Shown here in pieces: positions 54,598 to 62,255 of a stretch of DNA of 64,000 nucleotides; position 1 is the first letter of the stretch, and each line of letters begins with the position of its first letter. The stretch is taken from contig NZ_CP019113.1 in the NCBI RefSeq assembly GCF_001888805.2, positions 2,232,001 to 2,296,000 of the forward strand. Reading direction: 5' to 3'. Below the pieces are notes generated by a model that was not told the origin of the DNA, did not search any database, and saw only the letters and a list, made by a program, of their open reading frames with translations. Source of the DNA: Enterobacter sp. SA187. GTDB lineage: Bacteria > Pseudomonadota > Gammaproteobacteria > Enterobacterales > Enterobacteriaceae. The translations under genes were made by a program, and so were the position numbers.

Positions 54598-56022
54598 TCA
54601 GCCTGCTTCCCCCGGAGAAAGCGCCTGGCGAAACCAGCGGGTACGCGATAACAGCAAAGTAAACAGGCCGGTGCACAGTAGCGACGTGCCCATGGCAACA
54701 AAGTAGATCGTCCAGTGTTCCGTAAACACCGACAGAAAACCCGGCAGCCCGGAAATGCCAATCGACGGGGCTTTCACCTGATAGCTGGCGACGATGCTGC
54801 CCGCGATGCCTGCGCCGAACATCGCCGCCATAAAGGGAAAGCGATAGCGCAGATTAACGCCAAAGATCGCCGGTTCCGTGACGCCAAGCCAGGCCGATAC
54901 CGCAGCGATTGCGGCCACGCCCTGCATCTTTTTATTGCGCACCAGAAAGAAAATCGTCATCGCGCCCATTCCCTGGGCCAGGCTCGCCATCACCTGAATC
55001 GGCCACAGGGTGGTGTACCCCAGGGTGCCGATCATTTGCAGATTCACGCCTAAAAACAGATGATGCATCCCCGTTACCACCAGCGGCGACAGGATAGCGG
55101 CGAAAACCCCGCCCGCCAGCCCAGGCGCGACGTCAAACAACCACAAAATGCTGCCGGTCATGCCATTTCCCAGCAGCATGGTCAGCGGACCAATCACTAA
55201 AAATGCCGCAAAGCCGGTGACCAGCAGGGTCACGGGCGCGACGATAATCACCTGCACCATATCCGGAACCACGCGCGCCAGTAAACGCTCAGTACGCGCC
55301 AGTAACCAGGCGCAAAGCAGTACGGTGATCACCTGCCCCTGATAGGCCACTTTTTTCAGTTCCAGGCCCATAATCGACCAGTACTGCACCTGATCCGGCG
55401 TTTTTGAGAACTGCTGGGCGCTCATTAAATCCGGGTGGATGAGCAGCAGACCAAGCACAATCCCCAGCACCGGATTACCGCCGAATTTTTTCACTGCCGA
55501 CCAGCCAATCAGCGCAGGCAAAAACAGAAAAGAGGTGTTGGCGATAAGATTAATAATGCCGGACACGCCCTGCCAGGAGGGATAATGTTTTATCAGCGCA
55601 TCATCAAAAAACAGCCCCGGATTAACCAGAATATTATTCAGCCCCAGTAATAGCCCGGAGGCGACAATCGCTGGCAGGACCGGAATAAATATATCGGCAA
55701 GAGTCTTTATCAGTTGCTGTAAAAGGTTGCCGCGTTTTTCGGATGGTTTTTGGGAAGGGACTGGAGTATTTCCGCGCTGCCGGGAAATTTCCTCATAAAC
55801 CTTATCAACCAGCCCGGGGCCGATAATAATCTGAAATTGCCCGTTAGCGTTAAAACAACCTTTAACTAAATCATTGCTTTCCAGTTCCTGAATATTAATA
55901 CACTTCTCATCATGCAGTACCAGCCGCAATCGCGTCAGGCAATGTCCCATTGAAATGATATTATTACTCCCGCCAATAAGTGTAAGCAGCGAACTGGCGT
56001 TATCCTCCAGCGTTCCTTTCAT
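54598..56022 (-). CDS. PTS permease EIIBC (trehalose/sucrose-like), unknown substrate
   Basis: The protein has 474 residues. The N-terminal EIIB has the phosphorylated cysteine at position 28 (MGHCLTRLRLVL). EIIC follows, with about ten membrane helices and the motif GVTEPAIFGV near residue 380 and GMHHLF near 315. There is no EIIA, so EIIAGlc is the probable donor. It is absent from the E. coli position and appears to be an insert between cueR and ybbJ. It is divergent from a cytosolic sulfatase with 193 bases between, which suggests a sulfated or sulfamated sugar as substrate. The substrate is inference only. Confidence 0.9.
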   Translation of the reverse strand: MKGTLEDNASSLLTLIGGSNNIISMGHCLTRLRLVLHDEKCINIQELESNDLVKGCFNANGQFQIIIGPGLVDKVYEEISRQRGNTPVPSQKPSEKRGNLLQQLIKTLADIFIPVLPAIVASGLLLGLNNILVNPGLFFDDALIKHYPSWQGVSGIINLIANTSFLFLPALIGWSAVKKFGGNPVLGIVLGLLLIHPDLMSAQQFSKTPDQVQYWSIMGLELKKVAYQGQVITVLLCAWLLARTERLLARVVPDMVQVIIVAPVTLLVTGFAAFLVIGPLTMLLGNGMTGSILWLFDVAPGLAGGVFAAILSPLVVTGMHHLFLGVNLQMIGTLGYTTLWPIQVMASLAQGMGAMTIFFLVRNKKMQGVAAIAAVSAWLGVTEPAIFGVNLRYRFPFMAAMFGAGIAGSIVASYQVKAPSIGISGLPGFLSVFTEHWTIYFVAMGTSLLCTGLFTLLLSRTRWFRQALSPGEAG

Positions 56023-56099
56023 GATTTTCGTCCTGAAGTATCGGGTGCCGCTCCGGATAATTACACGCGCTTTTTTATACTGTCAATACACTTAATTTA

Positions 56100-56127
56100 T
56101 TGATTTTATGAATATATTGTTTATAAG
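56100..56127 (+). promoter_or_regulatory. probable promoter of the sulfatase gene
   Basis: TTGATT (56100-56105) and TATAAG (56122-56127) are spaced by 16 bases in an AT-rich stretch of the divergent gap. No regulator gene is adjacent and no clear operator was seen. Confidence 0.4.
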
Positions 56128-56215
56128 TTATCCGTGCTATTCGCCGTTGTTTTTCTGGACAGAAACCGGGCGTAGTGCCACGATGGACGCGATATTCTTC
56201 GCAAATGGAATTCCG

Positions 56216-57601
56216 ATGATGCAGCCCAATATTTTGCTGATGATTTCCCATGACAGCGGACGTAAATTTCAGAACTACGGTTATCGGGTGGCAACGCCGC
56301 ATATTAATGCCCTGGCGCAACGCGGCCTGCAATTTGACAATTGTTATTGTCCAGCCCCGCAATGCAGCCCCAGCAGGGGCGCGTTATTAACCGGGTTATA
56401 CCCACATAATAATGGCCTCATCGGGCTTGCGCATCTCGGTTTTTGTATTTCAGAGGGTGTAACTACTTTACCAAAAGAATTACAAAAAAACGGCTATTAT
56501 ACGGCGCTGATCGGGCTCAGTCATGAAACCATTAATAACGCGCCGCCGGTCGCGGAACGCATATTCTCCTCTACCACCGCGCTTGGCTACGATGACTATA
56601 TCCCGGTGCCCGGCGAGCGCGCGTCACAGGTTGCCGATTCGGTGATCGATTTTCTCCTCCGCCATCAGCATGACGATCGCCCGTTTTATCTTAACGCCGG
56701 TTTTTTTGAAACCCACCGCGATTTCGATGAATATCAGCCAGTTGCAGATCGGCCTGACGAGGTGGAGGTATTCGATTTTCTGCCGGATGTGGATGCCGTT
56801 CGCCAGGATATCGCCCTGTTTAACGGCGCGTTAAAGATGCTGGACAGTGCTGTGGGGCGTATTTGCGCGGCGCTGGATGCAACGGGACTGGGCGATAACA
56901 CCATAGTGGTGTTCACCACCGATCATGGCGTCGCCTTTCCGCTGGCGAAAGGCACCTTAAAAACGGCGGGGCTGGAGACGGCGCTGATTATCGTGCTGCC
57001 GGGCAAAGCGGCTGTCACCGGCCGTCGGCAGGCGCTGTTGTGCAATATCGATCTGATGCCCACCTTGCTTGAACTTATTGGCGCAGCCTGTCCCCACGGG
57101 CTTGATGGCAAAAGTTTTGCTTCGCTTTTGCACAGCCCGTGCGACGAAGGGCGGGAGTCGTTCTTTACCGAGCTGACCTGGCACGACAAATACCACCCTA
57201 TGCGCGGCGTGCGTACCGCCCGCTACAGCTACGTCAAAAATTTTGCCGACGGGCCGCTGGTCTATATTCCCGTTGATGCGCATCTGAGTCTGTCTGGGCT
57301 TGCGGTGCGGGAGCGGCTGTACGTGCCTAACGAGCCGGAGGAGCTATACGATCTGCATCTGGATCCGCTGGAGAAAAATAATCTTATCGCTCATCCTGAC
57401 TATCAGGCCATCGCCGCCCGGCTGCGTGAGCGCGTGGCAAACTGGATGCGTGAAACCGACGATCCGTTGCTTAGCGGTCCGGTGAAAGGCGTTGAGTCAC
57501 GGCGCTGGGCGCAGGAGATCGCCGCCGGTCGGGCGTATCCGGGACGGGAAAAGTGGCAGAAGCAGATGAAAAGCCCGGAGGACGATGACCGCACCGGGTA
57601 A
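56216..57601 (+). CDS. cytosolic type I sulfatase, N-sulfoglucosamine sulfohydrolase-like
   Basis: The protein has 461 residues of the alkaline phosphatase/sulfatase clan. The formylglycine motif C-S-P-S-R is at residues 50-54 (PQCSPSRGALLTG). Metal ligands are seen in ISHDSGRK and FTTDHGVAFPLAKGTLK. The HD...G and FPLAKGTL patterns resemble the heparan N-sulfatase-like branch. There is no signal peptide, so it acts in the cytosol. Activity needs Cys-to-formylglycine conversion, and no maturase gene is in the window. GGAA upstream supports 56216 (or the ATG next to it); ATGs further upstream lack a ribosome binding site. Confidence 0.88.
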   Translation: MMQPNILLMISHDSGRKFQNYGYRVATPHINALAQRGLQFDNCYCPAPQCSPSRGALLTGLYPHNNGLIGLAHLGFCISEGVTTLPKELQKNGYYTALIGLSHETINNAPPVAERIFSSTTALGYDDYIPVPGERASQVADSVIDFLLRHQHDDRPFYLNAGFFETHRDFDEYQPVADRPDEVEVFDFLPDVDAVRQDIALFNGALKMLDSAVGRICAALDATGLGDNTIVVFTTDHGVAFPLAKGTLKTAGLETALIIVLPGKAAVTGRRQALLCNIDLMPTLLELIGAACPHGLDGKSFASLLHSPCDEGRESFFTELTWHDKYHPMRGVRTARYSYVKNFADGPLVYIPVDAHLSLSGLAVRERLYVPNEPEELYDLHLDPLEKNNLIAHPDYQAIAARLRERVANWMRETDDPLLSGPVKGVESRRWAQEIAAGRAYPGREKWQKQMKSPEDDDRTG

Positions 57602-57625
57602 AGGGGCGGCCATCGGGGGAAGGGA

Positions 57626-58075
57626 TCAGCGGGCGCATATCCGCAGCGTGATCCCCTCAACGGCTACCACCACCACCGGCGTCCCGGCAGGCAGATCCTC
57701 ATCGGCGCTCACCGGCCAGGAGCTGTCGCCCACCCGCATGTGTCCGCGGCCATTCACCAGCCCCGTTTCCAGCGTAAAGCGACGGCCCACCAGCTGAACG
57801 CCCCGCTGATTCAGCGCGGCATCGGCAGGTTTTTGTTCTTTCACCCGCCGCGCCAGCCAGCGCCACCACAGCCAGGCGGCCAGCATGGTCAGCAGGGAAA
57901 ACATCACCCCCTGCCACTCCCAGCCAAAGGGCAGCAGCCAGACCACAAGGCCTGTCACCACCGCGGCCACGCCGCTCCACAGCAGATAACCGTTGCCGCC
58001 GAGCATTTCAGCCGCTAGCAGGATCCCGCCGAGGCTTAACCAGAAAATGTGCGGATGCGCGAGCAGGATGTCCAT
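57626..58075 (-). CDS. ybbJ: YbbJ, NfeD-family membrane protein
   Basis: The protein has 149 residues. Two to three membrane segments (about 8-30 and 33-70) are followed by an OB-fold NfeD domain (GVQLVGRRFTLETGLVNGRG). NfeD proteins work with SPFH/stomatin proteins. It starts two bases after qmcA ends, forming the usual qmcA-ybbJ operon. Confidence 0.94.
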   Translation of the reverse strand: MDILLAHPHIFWLSLGGILLAAEMLGGNGYLLWSGVAAVVTGLVVWLLPFGWEWQGVMFSLLTMLAAWLWWRWLARRVKEQKPADAALNQRGVQLVGRRFTLETGLVNGRGHMRVGDSSWPVSADEDLPAGTPVVVVAVEGITLRICAR

Positions 58076-58077
58076 GG

Positions 58078-58992
58078 CTATTTCTTCCGCGCAGTGGCGC
58101 TGTCGCTGAGCAGTTCTGAAATCCCGGCGATGGATCCCATCAGGCTGCTGGCGTCCAGCGGCATCATGATCACTTTGCTGTTATTGGACGAGCCGATATG
58201 TTGCAGCGCTTCGGTATATTTTTGCGCCACAAAGTAGTTCACCGCCTGAATATCCCCGGCGGCAATCGCCTGAGACACCATCTTGGTCGCCTCGGCTTCC
58301 GCTTCCGCCGAACGCTCGCGCGCTTCAGCCTGCAGGAAGGCGGACTGCCGCTCGCCTTCCGCTTTCAGGATCTTCGATTGCTTCTCACCTTCGGCTTTCA
58401 CAATCTCTGCCTGGCGAATACCTTCGGCTTCGAGAATATAGGCGCGCTTGGTACGTTCCGCTTTCATCTGCGCGTTCATGGCGTCAATCAGTTCCGCTGG
58501 CGGGCGCACATCGCGGATCTCAATACGGGTGATCTTAATACCCCACGGATTCGTCGCTTCATCGACAATATGCAACAGGCGGGTGTTAATGTTATCGCGC
58601 TGCGACAGCATTTCATCCAGCTCCATGGAGCCCAGCACAGTACGGATATTGGTCATCGTCAGGTTGATGATCGCCAGCTCCAGATTGCTCACCTCATAGG
58701 CGGCTTTCGGCGCGTCGATCACCTGAATAAAGCACACCGCATCAATGGATACGTTGGCGTTATCTTTGGAGATCACTTCCTGGGACGGGATGTCGAGCAC
58801 CTGCTCCATCATATTGATTTTACGGCCAATGCGGTCCATAAAAGGTACCACCAGGCTCAGCCCCGGTTGCAGGGTGTGGGTGTAACGCCCGAAGCGTTCG
58901 ACGGTCCACTGATAACCCTGCGGCACGATTTTCACCCCCGCGCCGACCACCACCAGAGCAACAAAGATAAGAATAGGGATAACGATAAGCAT
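58078..58992 (-). CDS. qmcA: QmcA, SPFH/stomatin-family membrane protein
   Basis: The 304-residue protein has one N-terminal membrane segment and an SPFH domain (GYQWTVERFGRYTHTLQPGL). A long coiled coil follows (RQAEIVKAEGEKQSKILKAE repeats near residues 190-240). It is an inner-membrane scaffold linked to FtsH quality control. It is operonic with ybbJ. AGGAGG precedes the ATG. Confidence 0.96.
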   Translation of the reverse strand: MLIVIPILIFVALVVVGAGVKIVPQGYQWTVERFGRYTHTLQPGLSLVVPFMDRIGRKINMMEQVLDIPSQEVISKDNANVSIDAVCFIQVIDAPKAAYEVSNLELAIINLTMTNIRTVLGSMELDEMLSQRDNINTRLLHIVDEATNPWGIKITRIEIRDVRPPAELIDAMNAQMKAERTKRAYILEAEGIRQAEIVKAEGEKQSKILKAEGERQSAFLQAEARERSAEAEAEATKMVSQAIAAGDIQAVNYFVAQKYTEALQHIGSSNNSKVIMMPLDASSLMGSIAGISELLSDSATARKK

Positions 58993-59265
58993 AAAACCTC
59001 CTGTTATTAAATCCGTGGGTATTGAATTACATCCATTTCATTGCGGGTAAGTATAACTTTTATCGCCATCAGGCACCCCTGTTAATCCTGAGGGTGAAAA
59101 AGGGCGGGAATGAAATCAAAAGATGCGGACGCTTTATGCAACAGGATAAGACCGCACGGCAAGTACGGAATATGACTTTTCAGACTAAGTGGTAACCCGC
59201 AGGCTGGCACAATACCACTGCACTCCGTAGGCCGGGCAAGCCTGCGCCGCCCGGCGAAACCCATG
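58993..59265. other. qmcA-cnoX gap without gene, with one REP unit
   Basis: In E. coli ybbLM lie here; no trace of them is seen. The stretch holds the qmcA promoter region (TATACT-like -10 on the minus strand near 59050) and a REP palindrome at 59226-59255 (CGTAGGCCGGGCAAGC...GCCCGGC) just after the cnoX stop. Confidence 0.6.
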
Positions 59266-60120
59266 TCAGTACAGCAAAGAATACAGCTTACGGCGATATT
59301 TCGACGCCAGCGCATCACCCGTGCCAAGCGCTGCCAGGATCTCCTGCAACATCTTACGCGCCTGGCCGTCGGCGGCATTCAGATCCTTGCTCAGATGGCT
59401 GAACAGCAACTCCAGCGCTTCTTCATTGCGGCCCACCTGATGCAGTTGCAGCGCCAGCTGCGTGGCGAGCGTTGCGTTTGCCGGATCGATTTCCACCTGC
59501 TGTTGCAGCAGCTGGATCTCCGGCGTATCCGCCGCCTGTTTCAGCAGATCGATCTGCGCCACCAGCCCCTGATAGCGGGTATCCTGATCCTGCATCGGGA
59601 TGGTTTTCAGCACCGCTTCCGCATCCTCGGAGCGGTTAAGGGCGATTTGCGTTTCCGCCAGCAGCAGACCAATTTCGCTCGCCTGATTTGAAAGCTGCCA
59701 GGCCTCTTTTAACAGAGGCAGGGCATCAGCATAGTTGCCTTCTTCGATCAGCTGCATTGCCTGCTGCGCTTTCAGCTCTTCTTCACGCGGCAGCACTTTT
59801 TCCAGCAGCGCGCGGATGGCTTCTTCCGGCTGCGGCCCCTGGAAACCATCCACCGGCTGGCCGTTCTGGAACAGGTAAACGGTCGGGATGGCGCGCAGGC
59901 CAAACTGCGAGGCCACCATCTGCTCGGCGTCGCAATCGACCTTCGCCAGCAGGAACTGCCCGTTATACTGCGCCGCCAGCGACTCCAGCACCGGCGTCAG
60001 TTGCTGACAATGCTGGCTACGCTCGGACCAGAAATAGAATAACACCGGCGTGGCGACAGACTGCTCCAGCGTTTGCTGTAGGTTCGCTTCGGTAACATTG
60101 ACAATATTTTGTACGGACAT
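59266..60120 (-). CDS. cnoX: CnoX (YbbN), chaperedoxin
   Basis: The 284-residue length equals E. coli CnoX. An N-terminal thioredoxin domain has the atypical site SQHC (Cys38) and the redox-active Cys63 (VDCDAEQ). A C-terminal TPR region follows. It holds unfolded proteins under oxidative (HOCl) stress, forms mixed disulfides and works with GroEL and DnaK. The start at 60120 gives MSVQNIVNVTEANL; an upstream in-frame ATG is not conserved. Confidence 0.97.
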   Translation of the reverse strand: MSVQNIVNVTEANLQQTLEQSVATPVLFYFWSERSQHCQQLTPVLESLAAQYNGQFLLAKVDCDAEQMVASQFGLRAIPTVYLFQNGQPVDGFQGPQPEEAIRALLEKVLPREEELKAQQAMQLIEEGNYADALPLLKEAWQLSNQASEIGLLLAETQIALNRSEDAEAVLKTIPMQDQDTRYQGLVAQIDLLKQAADTPEIQLLQQQVEIDPANATLATQLALQLHQVGRNEEALELLFSHLSKDLNAADGQARKMLQEILAALGTGDALASKYRRKLYSLLY

Positions 60121-60178
60121 AACGTTTTCTCTGTTTTCGCGTTTATCTTTACATGGGGTCAGGCGTGGAGCCTTCAAC

Positions 60179-60946
60179 TCAGCCGCGTAAAATTTTATCC
60201 ATCAGACGATCCGGTAACAGGCGTTTTAATACCCTTACCGCATGGGTGACCAGCGTCACCGGATAACGTACTTTTGGCCGCTTACTCTCAAAAGCATGGC
60301 GCACTTTGGCGACCACTGCCTCCGGGCCGAGGGTAAAACGTGCGGCGATACCCGGATTTTCCACCGGCTTGTCGCTGGTCTGATTGACGTTTTTCGTAAA
60401 GCGGGTGCGGATGGGACCAGGTTCAATCAGGCTCACCTTAATGCCCGTGTGCCGCAGCTCCATACGCAGCGCATCCGACCAGGCTTCCAGCGCATATTTA
60501 CTGGCGGCATAGGCCCCGCGACCGGGCGTGGAGATCAGCCCCATCACTGATGACGTCATCACGATACGGCCCTCACCGTGGGGGATCATCGCGGGCAGCA
60601 GGCGCATAGTGAGCTGGTGCGCGCCAAAAAAGTTGGCGGAAAACTGCTGCTCCATCTGCTCGCGGGACACGGTATTAAGCGCGCCATAGACCCCGTAACC
60701 CGCATTATTAAAGAGGCCGTACAGACGGTTTTCGGTGCGCGCAATTACCTCATCGGCCGCGCGATCCACACTTTCCGGCGAGTCCAGATCCAGTAAAATG
60801 CCGGTAAAACCCATCGCATTCATCCGCGATACGTCATCGGGTTTGCGGCAGGCGGCAAGGATATGAAATCCCTGGCGCTTCATCTCTACTGCCGTTTCCA
60901 GACCAATTCCGCTGGAACATCCTGTAATTAAGACCGATTTTTGCAT
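60179..60946 (-). CDS. ybbO: YbbO, short-chain dehydrogenase/reductase
   Basis: The protein has 255 residues with the SDR cofactor motif TGCSSGIG near residue 8, NNAGYG near 84 and the catalytic Ser / Tyr-x-x-x-Lys (AYAASKYAL near 150). In E. coli YbbO is an NADP-dependent aldehyde reductase for medium and long-chain aldehydes. It overlaps no neighbour and lies 28 bases after tesA in the same direction. Confidence 0.95.
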   Translation of the reverse strand: MQKSVLITGCSSGIGLETAVEMKRQGFHILAACRKPDDVSRMNAMGFTGILLDLDSPESVDRAADEVIARTENRLYGLFNNAGYGVYGALNTVSREQMEQQFSANFFGAHQLTMRLLPAMIPHGEGRIVMTSSVMGLISTPGRGAYAASKYALEAWSDALRMELRHTGIKVSLIEPGPIRTRFTKNVNQTSDKPVENPGIAARFTLGPEAVVAKVRHAFESKRPKVRYPVTLVTHAVRVLKRLLPDRLMDKILRG

Positions 60947-60974
60947 AACTTTACCCGTCGGCTTTCCCGATTAT

Positions 60975-61601
60975 TTATGAGGCGTGGTTTACTAAAGGTG
61001 CCAGGCGTGTCGCCATCCAGTCGGCGATAAACGGCTGGGCGTCAGGGTTAGGATGAATACCATCGTCCTGCATCCACTGCGGTTTCAGATAGACCTCTTC
61101 CATAAAGAAGGGCACCAGAGGAATATCGAACTCGCTGGCAAGTTTGGGATAGATGGCGCTGAACGTCTCAGTGTAGCGACGGCCATAGTTCGCCGGCAGA
61201 CGGATTTGCATCAGCAGCGGTTGCGCGTCGGCGGCTTTTATTTCCTGCAAAATTTTACGCAGCGTGGCTTCGGTCTGCGCCGGTGCGAAACCCCGCAGGC
61301 CGTCATTGCCGCCCAGTTCCACCAGTACCCAGCGCGGCTGATGCTTTTTCAGCAGGGCGGGCAGACGCGCCAGCCCCTGCTGCGAGGTATCGCCGCTTAT
61401 ACTGGCATTAACTACCGGCGTCTTCTGCTGCCATTTATCGTTGAGCAGCGCCGGCCAGGCCGCCGTTGCCGCCATGCGATACCCGGCGCTCAGGCTGTCA
61501 CCCAGAACCAACAACGTGTCCGCCGCGGCGGCGCGACAGGTTAACAGAAGCATAAAAAGGAAGGGCAAATGCCAGCGGAAAACATTGTTGAAGTTCATCA
61601 T
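60975..61601 (-). CDS. tesA: TesA, periplasmic lysophospholipase L1/thioesterase I/protease I
   Basis: The 208-residue length equals E. coli TesA. A 26-residue signal peptide (MMNFNNVFRWHLPFLFML...) precedes the SGNH hydrolase core, with the nucleophile in GDSLSAG, GGNDG, and Asp/His in DGIHPN. It hydrolyses acyl-CoA, lysophospholipids and some esters in the periplasm. Its first 33 bases overlap the start of the divergent ybbA. Confidence 0.98.
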   Translation of the reverse strand: MMNFNNVFRWHLPFLFMLLLTCRAAAADTLLVLGDSLSAGYRMAATAAWPALLNDKWQQKTPVVNASISGDTSQQGLARLPALLKKHQPRWVLVELGGNDGLRGFAPAQTEATLRKILQEIKAADAQPLLMQIRLPANYGRRYTETFSAIYPKLASEFDIPLVPFFMEEVYLKPQWMQDDGIHPNPDAQPFIADWMATRLAPLVNHAS

Positions 61602-62255
61602 CTTAAGAAGTCCGTCGGTCAGGGGGAACATGAGCTGTCCATCCTCACCGGAGTTGAGCTGGTTGTCAAACCCGCGCAGACCATCGCGCTGATTGGCGAA
61701 TCCGGATCCGGCAAGTCCACACTGCTGGCGATCCTCGCCGGGCTGGATGATGGCAGTAGCGGTGAGGTGCACCTGCTGGGGCAGCCATTGCACAGTATGG
61801 ATGAAGAAGCGCGGGCAGCCCTGCGCGCGCAGAACGTCGGCTTTGTCTTTCAGTCCTTTATGTTGATCCCAACGCTGAACGCGCTGGAAAACGTCGAGCT
61901 CCCGGCGCTGTTGCGCGGCGAAAAGAGCAGCCAGAGCCGGGAAAATGCCCGCGCGCTGTTAAGCGAACTGGGGCTGGCGAAGCGTCTTGATCACCTTCCG
62001 GCGCAGCTTTCCGGCGGCGAACAGCAGCGCGTGGCGCTGGCGCGCGCCTTTAACGGGCGTCCCGGCGTGCTCTTTGCTGATGAACCCACCGGCAACCTCG
62101 ATCGCCAGACCGGGGATAAAATCGCCGATCTGCTGTTTTCCATGAACCAGCAGTACGGCACTACGCTGATCCTCGTCACCCACGATCCACAGCTCGCTGC
62201 CCGTTGCGATCGTCGTTTGCGGCTGGTTAACGGCCTGCTGCAGGAGGAAGCATGA
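61569..62255 (+). CDS. ybbA: YbbA, ABC transporter ATPase
   Basis: The 228-residue protein is a MacB/LolD-type ATPase with Walker A GESGSGKST, signature LSGGEQQRVALARAF and Walker B VLFADEPTGNLD. It pairs with YbbP. Its TGA overlaps the ybbP ATG (ATGA). Its 5' end overlaps tesA head to head, so each promoter must lie in or near the other gene. The transported substrate is unknown; lysophospholipid or fatty-acid handling is suggested only by the link to tesA. Confidence 0.96.
   Translation: MPAENIVEVHHLKKSVGQGEHELSILTGVELVVKPAQTIALIGESGSGKSTLLAILAGLDDGSSGEVHLLGQPLHSMDEEARAALRAQNVGFVFQSFMLIPTLNALENVELPALLRGEKSSQSRENARALLSELGLAKRLDHLPAQLSGGEQQRVALARAFNGRPGVLFADEPTGNLDRQTGDKIADLLFSMNQQYGTTLILVTHDPQLAARCDRRLRLVNGLLQEEA

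Noticed and set aside
59204..59222. Sigma-54-like TGGCAC followed by TGCA after cnoX
   Set aside because: The GG to GC spacing is 12 instead of 10 bases and no gene starts downstream in that direction.
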